Source: Nitrospirota bacterium (GTDB lineage: Bacteria > Nitrospirota > Thermodesulfovibrionia > Thermodesulfovibrionales > Dissulfurispiraceae). Taken from it: a stretch of 36,657 nt of DNA. The translations under genes were made by a program, and so were the position numbers. A model generated the notes under the pieces. That model searched no databases, was not told the origin of the DNA, and was given only the letters and a program-made list of their open reading frames with translations. This document shows, one piece after another, positions 8,278-17,440 of the stretch. Location of the stretch: assembly GCA_040752355.1 (NCBI GenBank), contig JBFMHE010000029.1, positions 1 through 36,657 of the forward strand. The letters are read 5' to 3'. Numbering within the stretch: position 1 is the first letter of the stretch; every line of letters begins with the position of its first letter.

Positions 8278-9123
8278 ATGATCAACGCCCTTACCATCGA
8301 CGTGGAAGACTACTTTCATGTCACCGCGTTCGAAAAGTATGTAAAAGCGGAGGAGTGGCCGCAGTATCCCTTCCGGGTATCGGACAACACGATGCGGATC
8401 CTCGATATGCTCGACGAATTCAGGGTAAAGGCGACCTTCTTCGTCCTCGCCTGGGTCGCCGAACGGGACCCTGCGCTGGTGAAAGAGATACGGAAGCGCG
8501 GGCACGACATCGCGTGCCACGGCTATGCCCATGAGCTCGTCTACCGGATCGGACCCGACCGGTTTCGCGACGATATCAGGAGGGCCCGCCGCATCCTCGA
8601 AGACCTCTGCGGCGCTGCGGTCAACGGCTACCGGGCGCCGAGCTACTCCATTACCAAGGCGTCGCTCTGGGCCTTCGACATCCTGATCGAAGAGGGCTTT
8701 ACCTATGATTCGAGCGTCTTCCCCATTGTCCACGACATCTACGGCATCCCGGACGCCCAGCGGTTCCCCCATGCAATCGAGAGGCCCGCGGGAGTCATCA
8801 AGGAGTTCCCCATGTCGACCATACAGATACGGATCTCGGGCGGCGAGTACCGGGTACCGATCTCGGGCGGAGGGTACCTGCGCCTCTTCCCCGTAGGATT
8901 GATCAGGAGGGCGATTCAGCACATCAACAGGGTCGAACGGCAGCCGGCAGTGCTCTACTTCCATCCCTGGGAGATCGACCCCGCGCAGCCGAGGATCGAG
9001 GCATCCTTCAGGTCCCGTTTCAGGCATTACCTGAACCTCGACAAGACCGCGGGCAAGGTGCGCGACCTTCTCCAGGGCCTCACCTTCGGACCGATGAGGA
9101 GCATACTCTATGACGCAGACTGA
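8278..9123 (+). CDS. XrtA-type polysaccharide deacetylase
   Basis: 281 residues, NodB-like carbohydrate esterase family 4. It begins MINALTIDVEDYFHVTAFE, the distinctive opening of the deacetylase subfamily linked to PEP-CTERM/XrtA exopolysaccharide loci. Catalytic and metal ligands are visible: D8/D11 region, H81 and H85 (CHGYAHE), the RAPS motif (119-122) and the YFHPWEID motif (228-234). It lacks a signal peptide, as is usual for this subfamily, so where it meets its substrate is uncertain. It probably removes N-acetyl groups from hexosamines of the polymer. Its 3' end overlaps the PaaK-like gene by 14 bp. No Shine-Dalgarno sequence is obvious; the start sits right after a T-rich repeat edge. 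Confidence 0.92.
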   Translation: MINALTIDVEDYFHVTAFEKYVKAEEWPQYPFRVSDNTMRILDMLDEFRVKATFFVLAWVAERDPALVKEIRKRGHDIACHGYAHELVYRIGPDRFRDDIRRARRILEDLCGAAVNGYRAPSYSITKASLWAFDILIEEGFTYDSSVFPIVHDIYGIPDAQRFPHAIERPAGVIKEFPMSTIQIRISGGEYRVPISGGGYLRLFPVGLIRRAIQHINRVERQPAVLYFHPWEIDPAQPRIEASFRSRFRHYLNLDKTAGKVRDLLQGLTFGPMRSILYDAD

Positions 9124-10495
9124 ACCGAACCAGGGCGACTTTTACGCGCCCGTTGTCCGGCGCATCATCGCCCCGCTCTGGGCGGCCAGGGAGCGGAGCC
9201 CCTACCTGAAACACTTCGCCTGCCTGAAGACCTCGCCGTACCGTCCGCTGGCAGAGGTGAGGGAGGAGCAGTGGCGGCGGTTCAAACGGCTCCTCGACCA
9301 CGCGTACGCCCACACCGCCTATTACCGGGAGCGGATGCGCTCCTGCGGCGTCGTCCCCGACGACCTGCGGTCATGGGAAGACATGGCCCGGCTGCCCCTG
9401 CTCACCAAGGATGACATCCGGAAGCACAAGGACAGCATGATCGCCCGTACGGTACCCAAGGAGAAATTGATGCCCAAGAAGACCTCGGGCTCGACCGGCG
9501 TCTCGCTCGAGTTCTTCGTCGATGAGGAGAGCCTCCAGTGGAAGCGGGCCTGTGCTCTCAGGCATGACCGCTGGACAGGGTGGGAGATCGGCGAGCGCAT
9601 CGGGGCCGTCTGGGGCAATCCCGAGTACAAGAAGAGCTGGCGGGGGTACGTTCGGAACGCGCTCCTCGAACGGTACACCTACCTCGATACGCTCAAGATG
9701 GACGAGCGGGCCATGGCCGACTTCCATTCCCGGATACGGCGGAAGCGTCCGACGCTGCTCTTCGGCCACGCCCACTCGCTCTATCTCTTCGCCCAGTTCC
9801 TCGAGGCGAAAGGACTGGCGGCCATACGGCCCAAGGGCATCATCAGCAGCGCCATGGTGCTCCACGACTTCGAGCGCGCCGCGATCGAGCGGGTCTTCGG
9901 CTGCAAGGTGACGAACCGGTACGGCTGCGAGGAGGTGAGCCTCATCGCCTGCGAATGCAGGGAGCACCGCGGCCTCCATATCAATATGGACACGCTCGTC
10001 GTCGAGTTCCTGAACGAGGAGGGGCGACAGGCCAGGGCCGGAGAGGCCGGGGCGCTCGTCATCACCGACCTCACCAACGTCGGCATGCCGTTCATCCGTT
10101 ACAGGATCGGCGATGTCGGTGTGCCCTCCGACCGGGTCTGCGCATGCGGCTGTACCTATCCGCTCATCGAATCGCTCGAGGGGAGGGCGGCGGACTATAT
10201 CGTGACAGCAGAGGGGAGCTTCATCTCCGGCATCTCGCTGACCGAGAACTTCGCGATGCTCCTCGGGGGCATCAGGCAGCTCCAGATCGTGCAGGAAGCG
10301 CTCGACCGCCTCGTCTTCAGGATAGTGCGCGGAGAGCGGTTCTCCGCGGCCGAGCTGAAGGAGCTCGACCGGCTCGTCGTGCAGCGCTTCGGACAGTCGA
10401 TGCGTTACTCGGTGGAGTTCGTCGATTCCCTGCAGCAGGAGCGGTCGGGGAAGTACCGTTTCTGCATATCGAAGGTCCGCAACCCTTTCTCGTGA
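9110..10495 (+). CDS. PaaK/CapK-like adenylate-forming ligase
   Basis: 461 residues, ANL superfamily, phenylacetate-CoA-ligase-like. The phosphate-binding loop TSGSTG is at 125-130, and the NRYGCEE and RYRIGD motifs of the adenylation core follow. It would activate a carboxylic acid as acyl-AMP, and possibly as a CoA thioester. Relatives are frequent in capsule and exopolysaccharide loci, usually with unknown substrate; aryl or hydroxy acids as glycan decorations are a guess. A CECREH...CACGC cysteine cluster (about 283-345) could bind a metal, as in some PaaK relatives. The start ATG 9110 lies within the 3' end of the deacetylase gene, so the two are coupled. Confidence 0.87.
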   Translation: MTQTEPNQGDFYAPVVRRIIAPLWAARERSPYLKHFACLKTSPYRPLAEVREEQWRRFKRLLDHAYAHTAYYRERMRSCGVVPDDLRSWEDMARLPLLTKDDIRKHKDSMIARTVPKEKLMPKKTSGSTGVSLEFFVDEESLQWKRACALRHDRWTGWEIGERIGAVWGNPEYKKSWRGYVRNALLERYTYLDTLKMDERAMADFHSRIRRKRPTLLFGHAHSLYLFAQFLEAKGLAAIRPKGIISSAMVLHDFERAAIERVFGCKVTNRYGCEEVSLIACECREHRGLHINMDTLVVEFLNEEGRQARAGEAGALVITDLTNVGMPFIRYRIGDVGVPSDRVCACGCTYPLIESLEGRAADYIVTAEGSFISGISLTENFAMLLGGIRQLQIVQEALDRLVFRIVRGERFSAAELKELDRLVVQRFGQSMRYSVEFVDSLQQERSGKYRFCISKVRNPFS

Positions 10496-10533
10496 CACAT
10501 CACTAACCTGCAGCGCTCAAGAAAGGCGACCCC

Positions 10534-11199
10534 GTGACTATACCAAGGCTTCAGAAGACCTGCAGTAACGTGGTATGGCATACCACACTCGTCACCCGCT
10601 CTCATCGGGAGCGGATGAACGGCCACAGGAGCGTCGTCCTGTGGTTCACCGGGCTTTCGAACTCCGGCAAATCCACCATCGCCCACCGCGTCGAGGAGCG
10701 GCTGCACCGCCTCGGATGCCGCACGTTCGTATTCGACGGCGACAACGTCCGCCACGGCCTCTGCTCTGACCTCGGGTTCTCGCCGGAGCACCGGAAAGAG
10801 AATATCAGGCGCATCGGCGAGATGGCGAGGCTCTTCATCGAGGCAGGGGTCATCTCGATCGCCGCGTTCATCTCTCCCTACGACCAGGACCGGAAGTGGC
10901 TCAGAACGCGCGCGGGCAGCGACAGCTTCATAGAGATTTATTGCGAGTGTCCCCTCGAGATATGCGAACAGCGGGATGTGAAGGGGCACTACAAGAAGGC
11001 GCGGCGCGGCGAGATCCCGGAGTTCACCGGCGTCAGCGCACCCTACGAGCCGCCCGAAAACCCGGAGATACATCTCACGACGCACGAGATGACGGAAGAG
11101 GAGTGCGCGGAGGCGGTGGTCGCCTACCTGATCCGCAACGCCGTCCTCTTCGACACCGGGAAGAACGAGCCGGAGGAGAAGAAGGCTATCTGCTCGTAG
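10534..11199 (+). CDS. cysC: Adenylylsulfate (APS) kinase
   Basis: 221 residues, close to the usual CysC length. The Walker A loop is GLSNSGKST (40-48); [10 protein letters not shown] (67-76) binds the substrate adenosine phosphate; the active-site Ser is S114 in FISPYD. The N-terminal [11 protein letters not shown] stretch is also typical. It phosphorylates APS to PAPS, the universal sulfate donor. No ATP sulfurylase (CysD/N or Sat) and no recognisable sulfotransferase lies in the window, so its place in a glycan locus suggests polymer sulfation with the other parts elsewhere. GTG start with AAAGG about 8 nt upstream. Confidence 0.92.
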   Translation: MTIPRLQKTCSNVVWHTTLVTRSHRERMNGHRSVVLWFTGLSNSGKSTIAHRVEERLHRLGCRTFVFDGDNVRHGLCSDLGFSPEHRKENIRRIGEMARLFIEAGVISIAAFISPYDQDRKWLRTRAGSDSFIEIYCECPLEICEQRDVKGHYKKARRGEIPEFTGVSAPYEPPENPEIHLTTHEMTEEECAEAVVAYLIRNAVLFDTGKNEPEEKKAICS

Positions 11200-11215
11200 C
11201 GCCGGTCCCCGTGCC

Positions 11216-12409
11216 ATGATCATTGTCGAGCTCATACTTATCGTATCCCTCACGGTCCTGAGCGTCCTGACGCTCTACCTCGTCCTGCTCGCCCTGGCGT
11301 ACTTCCTTCATCGGCCAGGGAAGGGGTATGAGCCATGCGCGCCGGAAATGCGTTTTGCCGTCATCGTCCCGGCGCACAACGAGGCGGCGGGGATCGGGGT
11401 GACACTGAAGAGTGTGAAGTCACTCGACTACCCCGCCCCGCTTTACGAAGCGGTCGTTGTGGCCGACAACTGTTCCGATGCCACCGCCGCAGTCGTCAGG
11501 GCAGAGGGCATGCGCTGCCTGGAACGAAACGACAGCGCGAAGCGAGGCAAAGGGCACGCGCTCGATTACGCGATCTCCCTGCTCCTCGGCGAGCAGTTCG
11601 ACGCCTTTATCGTCCTCGATGCGGATTCGGTGCTCGACCGCAATTTCCTGAACGTGATGAACAGCCGGATGCTCGCCGGACAGCAGGTGATCCAGGCGTA
11701 CGACGGCATAGCCAACCCCGATGCGAGCCCGCTCACCTACGTCTTCCTGGTGGGCAACAGCATCGAAAACAGACTCTTCTACGAGGCGAAGGCGCGGCTC
11801 GGCCTCTCCGTCAACCTCAGGGGGAACGGGATGTGCTTTGCCCGGAACGTCTTCGTAGAGCATCCCTGGACCGCCTACTCGATTGTAGAGGACGTCGAAT
11901 ACGGACTCCGGCTGATAAAAGAGGGGCTGCCGATCTCCTTCGCCTCCGAGACCGCGGTGCTCGCACGCCAGCCCGAAACCCTCGAGCAGGCGCATACCCA
12001 GCGGGTGCGATGGGCGTCGGGGAGCATGAAGGTATCGAAGACCTACGCCTTCCGCCTCATGATCGAAGGCCTCCATGCGCAGGACCGGACCCTCTTCGAT
12101 GCGGGCCTTACGCTTGCGGCGCTGAGCAAGCCCCTCCTGCTGCTGCTTTCCCTTGCAGCGGTCGCTGCCGCGCTGTTGTATCAGGGCGGAGGATATGAAC
12201 GGGGAGCGGTATACGCAGGATGGGCGTTGTTGCTCCTGGGGACGCAGGTCGCCTATCTGCTGACCGGGGTGCTGCTGGAGCGGCTCACCGCCAGGAGAGC
12301 GCTCTTTCTGCTCTCGTCGCCGATCCTCATCCTCTGGTTTTTCTTTATCACGGTCCTCGGCATTGCACGGTACCGCAGCAGTCTCTGGCTGCGGACCAAG
12401 CGCGTGTGA
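11216..12409 (+). CDS. Membrane-bound family 2 glycosyltransferase, processive-type motifs
   Basis: 397 residues. One transmembrane helix (about 5-31) precedes a cytoplasmic GT-A domain with VPAHNEA (51-57), DADS (135-138), an acidic VED (224-226) and QRVRW (262-266). The D-DxD-(E)D-QxxRW set is that of cellulose/hyaluronan-synthase-like enzymes. Two or three helices follow (about 298-322, 329-352, 365-388). Shorter than true synthases, so it may add single residues to a lipid carrier. It starts 16 bp after the APS kinase and ends 10 bp before the next GT4. Confidence 0.88.
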   Translation: MIIVELILIVSLTVLSVLTLYLVLLALAYFLHRPGKGYEPCAPEMRFAVIVPAHNEAAGIGVTLKSVKSLDYPAPLYEAVVVADNCSDATAAVVRAEGMRCLERNDSAKRGKGHALDYAISLLLGEQFDAFIVLDADSVLDRNFLNVMNSRMLAGQQVIQAYDGIANPDASPLTYVFLVGNSIENRLFYEAKARLGLSVNLRGNGMCFARNVFVEHPWTAYSIVEDVEYGLRLIKEGLPISFASETAVLARQPETLEQAHTQRVRWASGSMKVSKTYAFRLMIEGLHAQDRTLFDAGLTLAALSKPLLLLLSLAAVAAALLYQGGGYERGAVYAGWALLLLGTQVAYLLTGVLLERLTARRALFLLSSPILILWFFFITVLGIARYRSSLWLRTKRV

Positions 12410-12419
12410 GCAGGCCCCG

Positions 12420-13568
12420 GTGAAGCCTTTGCGCGTGGGACATATCATCGCGACCAATTTCTTCGGAGGACCCGAAAAGCAGATCGTCGAGCACGCGCAG
12501 CGGAGCGCGGGCAGAGACCTCTCCGTCGTGGTTATTTCGTTTATCGAGCGGTCCCGGAGAAACGAGCTGCTCGAACGCGCCGCGGACCTCGGTCTCGATA
12601 CCCATGCGCTGCATACGAACAGCCCCTTCAACCCGAAGGTCATTCCGGAGCTCGCTTCATTTTTGAAAAGGAACGGCATCGACCTGCTCTGCACCCACGG
12701 CTACAAATCGAATGTCATAGGACGGGCTGCGTCCTGGCTCGCCGGGAGGCCGGAGATCGCCTTCTCGCGGGGCTGGACAGGGGAGGACCGGAGGATACGG
12801 CTTTTTGAGCAGCTCGACCGGCGGTTTCTTCGCGCCGCCGATCATGTCGTCGCCGTCTCGCAGAGCCAGAGAGAGAGAGTGCTCTCCCTGAATGTCCCTG
12901 CCGGAAAGGTCTCGGTCATTCACAACTGCATCGACGCGGACCGCGCTGCGGCCCTGCCGAAACAGTCGATCCGCGCAGCCTTCGGCCTTCCGCGCGAGGC
13001 GGTCATCGTCGTCTCGGCGGGACGGCTCAGCCCTGAAAAGAACTTCGAAGGCCTGCTCGATGCCGTGCAGCTCGCTATGAAGAGGGACCCGCGGATTCAT
13101 TGCATCGTCTTCGGCGAGGGAGCGGAGCGAGAGAACTTGGAGGCGAAGAGGAGCCGCTATAAGCTCGACGGCCGTTTCCTGCTGCCCGGGTTCCGCAAGG
13201 ACATGATGTCGTTTATGGCGGACGCCGATATCTTCGTGCTCCCTTCCCTGACCGAAGGCCTCCCCAACGTGGTGCTCGAAGCATGCGCCCTGGGGAAACC
13301 GGTCGTCGCGACCGCGGTCGGCGGGACCCCGGAGATCGTGCGGCACGGGATTACCGGCTTCCTGGTCAAGCCGGGAGAGACGAGGAGGATGGCGGACTAT
13401 ATCTGCCGTATCGCCCGGCACCGGGAGCTCGGGGCCGCTATGGGAATGAGCGGACATGACTATATCAGGAGTCATTTCGGCTTCGACAAACAGACAGCGC
13501 AGCTCGAACATATCTATGGAGAGGTATATGCATCCTTTTATCACGGTCGTCGTACCGGTAAGAAATGA
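12420..13568 (+). CDS. Family 4 glycosyltransferase (GT-B)
   Basis: 382 residues from GTG 12420; the longer in-frame reading from 12363 runs through the preceding gene and is rejected. The N-domain opens with VGHIIATNFFGGPEKQI, a glycine-rich acceptor loop. The C-domain has SAGRLSPEKNFEGLL, FGEGAER and the E-x7-E donor motif (E279 to E287, within TEGLPNVVLE). A retaining, nucleotide-sugar-dependent transferase acting on the cytoplasmic face. Its 3' end overlaps the next gene by 41 bp in another frame. Confidence 0.88.
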   Translation: MKPLRVGHIIATNFFGGPEKQIVEHAQRSAGRDLSVVVISFIERSRRNELLERAADLGLDTHALHTNSPFNPKVIPELASFLKRNGIDLLCTHGYKSNVIGRAASWLAGRPEIAFSRGWTGEDRRIRLFEQLDRRFLRAADHVVAVSQSQRERVLSLNVPAGKVSVIHNCIDADRAAALPKQSIRAAFGLPREAVIVVSAGRLSPEKNFEGLLDAVQLAMKRDPRIHCIVFGEGAERENLEAKRSRYKLDGRFLLPGFRKDMMSFMADADIFVLPSLTEGLPNVVLEACALGKPVVATAVGGTPEIVRHGITGFLVKPGETRRMADYICRIARHRELGAAMGMSGHDYIRSHFGFDKQTAQLEHIYGEVYASFYHGRRTGKK

Positions 13569-14592
13569 GGCGCGGTTTATTGCGGATACGCTCCTGCAGC
13601 TGCTGCGGCAGGACTATCCCCGTGACCGGTTCGAGATCATCGTCGCCGACGGCATGTCGAACGACGGCACGAGGGAGATCGTCTTCAACCTTGCGCGGGA
13701 GTACCCCATGCTCAGGCTGATCCCCAACCGGAAGCGGTTCTCGGGCGCCGGCAGGAACATCGGCTTCGAGCACGGGAAGGGAGATATCTTCGTGGTCGTC
13801 GACGGCCACTGCCACATCGATCACAACGGGTACTTCACCGCCATCGTCGAGAGCTTTGCGAAGAGCGGCGCCGACTGCCTCGGCAGGCCGCAGCCGCTCG
13901 ACCCTCCGGGGCTGACGCTCTTCCAGAAGGCCGTGGCCCTCGCGCGGTCGTCGCCGATCGGACATGGGGGCGACTCGCTGATCTACAGCGACTACGAGGG
14001 GTACGCGAGCCCCGTGAGCAACGGCGCCGCCTATACGCGGAAGGTGATCGAGCATCTCCGGAGCGTGGACGAGCGGTTCGACGCCTGCGAGGACGTGGAG
14101 TTCAACTACCGTGTCGAACAGGCGGGCTTCACCACGTATACCAGCCCCGCCCTGGCGGTGCGCTACTATCCCCGCGAGCACCTGAAGGGGCTCTTCAGCC
14201 AGATGATGCGGTACGGGCAGGGGCGGTTCAGGCTCCTCGAAAAGCACGCCGGGACCTTCTCGCTGAATACGCTTGTACCGGCGCTTTTCGTTGCCGGCAT
14301 CGCGCTCCTCGCCGCCGCCGCCCTCCTGTCGCCGCTCTCGGCGCTCTTCCTCGGACTCTTCGACCTCCTCGCCCTGGTGTTCATTCTGTACGGGCTGCTG
14401 GTCACCGGGGAAGCGGTGCGCATCGCTTCGCGGAGCGGCCTCCGCCATCTCGTCTTTCTCCCGTTCGTCTTCATCGCCATTCATGCCGGTCTCGGCGCCG
14501 GCTTTCTCCGGGAGATGGCGAGGGCGGGGCACGCGGTACTCCTCCCGGCAGCGCTGAAGCGGGGCGCCCTCAAACGGACCGCGCTGCGATGA
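13528..14592 (+). CDS. ExoA-like family 2 glycosyltransferase with C-terminal membrane helices
   Basis: 354 residues. ATG 13528 is preferred because GGAG (13518-13521) lies 6 nt upstream; ATG 13516 is the alternative. The GT-A domain starts ITVVVPVRNEARFI. At the metal site it carries DGHCHI (92-97) instead of DxD, as in the succinoglycan ExoA-like group. The acidic motif CEDVEFNYR supplies the catalytic base region. The C-terminus (about 250-330) has three hydrophobic helices. It overlaps the previous gene by 41 bp and the next by 4 (ATGA). Confidence 0.85.
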   Translation: MHPFITVVVPVRNEARFIADTLLQLLRQDYPRDRFEIIVADGMSNDGTREIVFNLAREYPMLRLIPNRKRFSGAGRNIGFEHGKGDIFVVVDGHCHIDHNGYFTAIVESFAKSGADCLGRPQPLDPPGLTLFQKAVALARSSPIGHGGDSLIYSDYEGYASPVSNGAAYTRKVIEHLRSVDERFDACEDVEFNYRVEQAGFTTYTSPALAVRYYPREHLKGLFSQMMRYGQGRFRLLEKHAGTFSLNTLVPALFVAGIALLAAAALLSPLSALFLGLFDLLALVFILYGLLVTGEAVRIASRSGLRHLVFLPFVFIAIHAGLGAGFLREMARAGHAVLLPAALKRGALKRTALR

Positions 14593-15755
14593 TAAAGATC
14601 GCCTTCGTGATTGACACGATCGACTCCCCCACGGCAGGGACCGAGCGGCAGCTCCTCATGCTGCTGAAACACCTCGACCGCCGCCAGTTCGATCCGTATC
14701 TCTGCGTGCTGCGCTCCTCGGCCTGGCTGGAGCAGGAGTTCGACCTCTGCCCCCTGCATGTCGCCGGCATCCGCTCCTTCAAGCAGCTCGGCTCCTGGCG
14801 GCGCTTATGGCGGTTCGCACGGTTCCTGAAGCGGGAGGGCATCGCTATCGTCCAGACACACTTCAGGGACTCGGACATCGCCGGCATCATCGCGGCGCGC
14901 CTCGCCGGCACAGCGGCGATCATCGCAACGCGGAGAAACCAGGGATACTGGCATAAACGGGGAGAGGTGGCGCTCAAGAAGCTCCTGAGCCGCCGGGCCA
15001 CCGTCATCATCGCCAATTCGCAGAGCACGAAACAATGGACCGCAGCGGTGGAAGGCGTGCCGGCGGAGCGGATACGGGTCATTCATAACGGCATCGAGCT
15101 CGAGGCATACCCGGGCAGCGATCCCGTGCTGCGGGAGCGCTGCCGGAGGCAGCTCGGGCTGTCCGGGAATACCTGCTGCATCGGCGTCGTGGCGAACCTG
15201 AGGCCGGTAAAAGGCATCGATGTCTTCCTGCGGGCAGCGGCGCAGGTGGCGAGACGGGTCGACGACGTGCGGTTCCTCATTGCAGGAGAGGGCGAAGAGC
15301 GTGCCGCGCTCATGCGGCTCGCCGCCGAGCTCGGCCTCGGCGGGGCGGTCCGGTTTCTCGGGAGGAGGCGGGACGTTCCGTCGCTCCTCGCCGCCTTCGA
15401 CATCGGCGTCCTCTCTTCGCATTCGGAGAGCTTTTCGAATGCACTCATCGAGTACATGGCCGCCGGCCTGCCGGTCGTCACTACCGATGTGGGCGGGAGC
15501 AGGGAGGCGGTCGAGGACGGCGTCAGCGGGTTCGTCGTACCGGTGGGGGATGACCATCGCATGGCGGAAGCGATTATCCGCATAGCAGAGGACCGCACGG
15601 AAGGACTGCGCATGGGCCAAAGAGGACGGCGCTGCGCCGAGCAGCTCTTTTCATCTCAGAGCTGTATCGAGAAGAGCGAGGCGCTCTACCGGGCATGCGG
15701 GCTCTCACGCGTGCGGGATGCCCGGCAGGTATGCCGTGGTGGGGCGCAGGTATGA
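14589..15755 (+). CDS. Family 4 glycosyltransferase (GT-B)
   Basis: 388 residues. N-domain motif VIDTIDSPTAGTERQLLML; linker VIHNGIELE; C-domain VVANLRPVKGIDVFL, IAGEGEER and E-x7-E within SESFSNALIEYMAAGLPVV. These are the standard features of retaining GT4 enzymes of lipopolysaccharide and capsule synthesis. Start and stop are both ATGA overlaps with neighbours, so it is embedded in a coupled run. The Cys/Arg-rich C-terminal 20 residues are unconserved-looking. Donor unknown. Confidence 0.88.
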   Translation: MIKIAFVIDTIDSPTAGTERQLLMLLKHLDRRQFDPYLCVLRSSAWLEQEFDLCPLHVAGIRSFKQLGSWRRLWRFARFLKREGIAIVQTHFRDSDIAGIIAARLAGTAAIIATRRNQGYWHKRGEVALKKLLSRRATVIIANSQSTKQWTAAVEGVPAERIRVIHNGIELEAYPGSDPVLRERCRRQLGLSGNTCCIGVVANLRPVKGIDVFLRAAAQVARRVDDVRFLIAGEGEERAALMRLAAELGLGGAVRFLGRRRDVPSLLAAFDIGVLSSHSESFSNALIEYMAAGLPVVTTDVGGSREAVEDGVSGFVVPVGDDHRMAEAIIRIAEDRTEGLRMGQRGRRCAEQLFSSQSCIEKSEALYRACGLSRVRDARQVCRGGAQV

Positions 15756-17440
15756 AGCGCAGCGCACTGCCGTACGCCGCCGTGCCGCAGCCGCACTACG
15801 GACTGTTGGCAGGAGCCTTCCTGCTGATCGCCCTTACGCTGCACCAGGCAGGCACAGCAGTCCTCTTTGCCGCAGGCTGGAATCTCTCGCCTCTTCCGGT
15901 GTTTTTCGCGGTCTGCGCTGCCGTACTCATCGTATGGCGGCAGCTCGCCCTTTTTCCCCGAGAGAAGAGAATTGCAGCGTTTTCAGCGCTCCTGCTCACG
16001 AACGCCCTGATCGTCGCCCTCGCCCTCGCCCTGAGCGGGGCCTTCTATGACCTCTCTTTCGACGGGCAGAACTATCACCAGGAGGCGATCATCGAGCTGG
16101 CGAGGGGATGGAACCCGCTCCATGCCGAGCTCTCGAACAACGACCACGCGCTCTGGATAAACCACTATGCGAAAGGACCATGGATCGGCGCCGCAGCGCT
16201 CTCCCAGCTAACCGGAACTATCGAGTATGGCAAGGCCATGAATATACTCCTCCTCGCCGCATCGATGATGACCTGCTATGCGGCCCTCGCCGCAATGACA
16301 CGGATAGGACCTGAAAAGGCGGTCCCGCTCAGCATCCTGTTCGCCTGCAACCCCGTTGCACTGACCCAGCTCCTCAGCTTCTATGTCGACGGGCAGCTCT
16401 ATTCCGTGCTGCTGATGTTCCTCTCGCTGGCATATTTTGCTTTTACGAAGCCGCAGGGCATCGTCATGCTCATGCTCGCCTTCAGCACGATCATGGCCGT
16501 CACGATCAAGTTCACCGGGCTCGTCTATATCGCCGTGCTGGGTGCGGGAGTGTTCGCCGGGTTCCTGCTCTCCGGCAGAGCGGCAGCGGGGACGCGCTTC
16601 TTAGCGTATGTAGCGCTGGGTACCCTCGTGGGTGTTCTCCTGGTGGGGTTCAATCCTTATGTCACCAATTTTCTGAAGAAGGGCCATCCCTTCTATCCCC
16701 TGGCCGGAAAGGAGCCGGTCGACATAATTAAACCGAATACGCCGGGAAATCTGCTTTCCCGCAGTCGCGTCGAAGCGCTCGCCCTGTCGGTGTTTTCCCG
16801 CTCCGAGAATGCAACTGCAGCGAAGGCCGCGACTATCAAGATGCCGTTTACCGTCGCTTTTTCCGAGCTGAAAGCGCACCGGGGGGCCGATACGAGGGTC
16901 GGCGGATTCGGGCCTTTCTACAGCGGGATGCTCGTGGTGGCCCTGCTTATCGTCATGGTGGCGTTCCGGCATAACGCAAAGAAGACGGCGGCAGCGGTCG
17001 CCGGGGGCGCGCTCATCCTGGCATCTGCCCTGGTCAACCCTGCTCCCTGGTGGGCCCGCTATGTCCCGCAGCTCTGGATGCTGCCGCTCATCCCCCTCGT
17101 CCTGGCGCACCACCTGCACGGCAGCAGGCTGCTGCGCGTCCTCCCGGTCCTCCTCGTGCTCAGCGCCGCTGCCGATGTCGCGCTCGTTGCCGGCCCTTAT
17201 TGTTATGCACAGTACCGTGACAGCAGGGCGCTCGACCGGCAGCTGCTCTCGATCGCGGAGAGCGCGAAGCCGGTCGTCGTGGATTTCAACTCCTTCAGGT
17301 CCAACCGGCTCCGCCTGGAGAGGTACGGCATCAGGTATCATGAGGTCGATGCGGCGCCGTGCGGCCCGCGCATACGGCTTGTCGGCTCGGGAACGGAGCT
17401 CTGCGTCCCCGGAAATATCCCGCGAGGGACGGCTTTATGA
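15752..17440 (+). CDS. Polytopic GT-C-like membrane glycosyltransferase
   Basis: 562 residues from ATG 15752 (ATGA overlap); longer upstream readings are rejected. About ten hydrophobic helices are visible from residue 18 onward. The first large loop, after helix 3, carries SFDGQNYHQEAI (103-113) with Asp104, Tyr108 and His109, plus a second polar stretch NDHALWINHYAKGP. An acidic residue in the first periplasmic loop is the usual catalytic signature of GT-C enzymes (GT39/ArnT-like), which use polyprenyl-phosphate sugars as donors on the periplasmic side. I cannot assign a family with certainty. Its direct coupling to a HAD phosphatase and a UbiA-type prenyltransferase supports a lipid-linked pentose donor. 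Confidence 0.7.
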   Translation: MKRSALPYAAVPQPHYGLLAGAFLLIALTLHQAGTAVLFAAGWNLSPLPVFFAVCAAVLIVWRQLALFPREKRIAAFSALLLTNALIVALALALSGAFYDLSFDGQNYHQEAIIELARGWNPLHAELSNNDHALWINHYAKGPWIGAAALSQLTGTIEYGKAMNILLLAASMMTCYAALAAMTRIGPEKAVPLSILFACNPVALTQLLSFYVDGQLYSVLLMFLSLAYFAFTKPQGIVMLMLAFSTIMAVTIKFTGLVYIAVLGAGVFAGFLLSGRAAAGTRFLAYVALGTLVGVLLVGFNPYVTNFLKKGHPFYPLAGKEPVDIIKPNTPGNLLSRSRVEALALSVFSRSENATAAKAATIKMPFTVAFSELKAHRGADTRVGGFGPFYSGMLVVALLIVMVAFRHNAKKTAAAVAGGALILASALVNPAPWWARYVPQLWMLPLIPLVLAHHLHGSRLLRVLPVLLVLSAAADVALVAGPYCYAQYRDSRALDRQLLSIAESAKPVVVDFNSFRSNRLRLERYGIRYHEVDAAPCGPRIRLVGSGTELCVPGNIPRGTAL

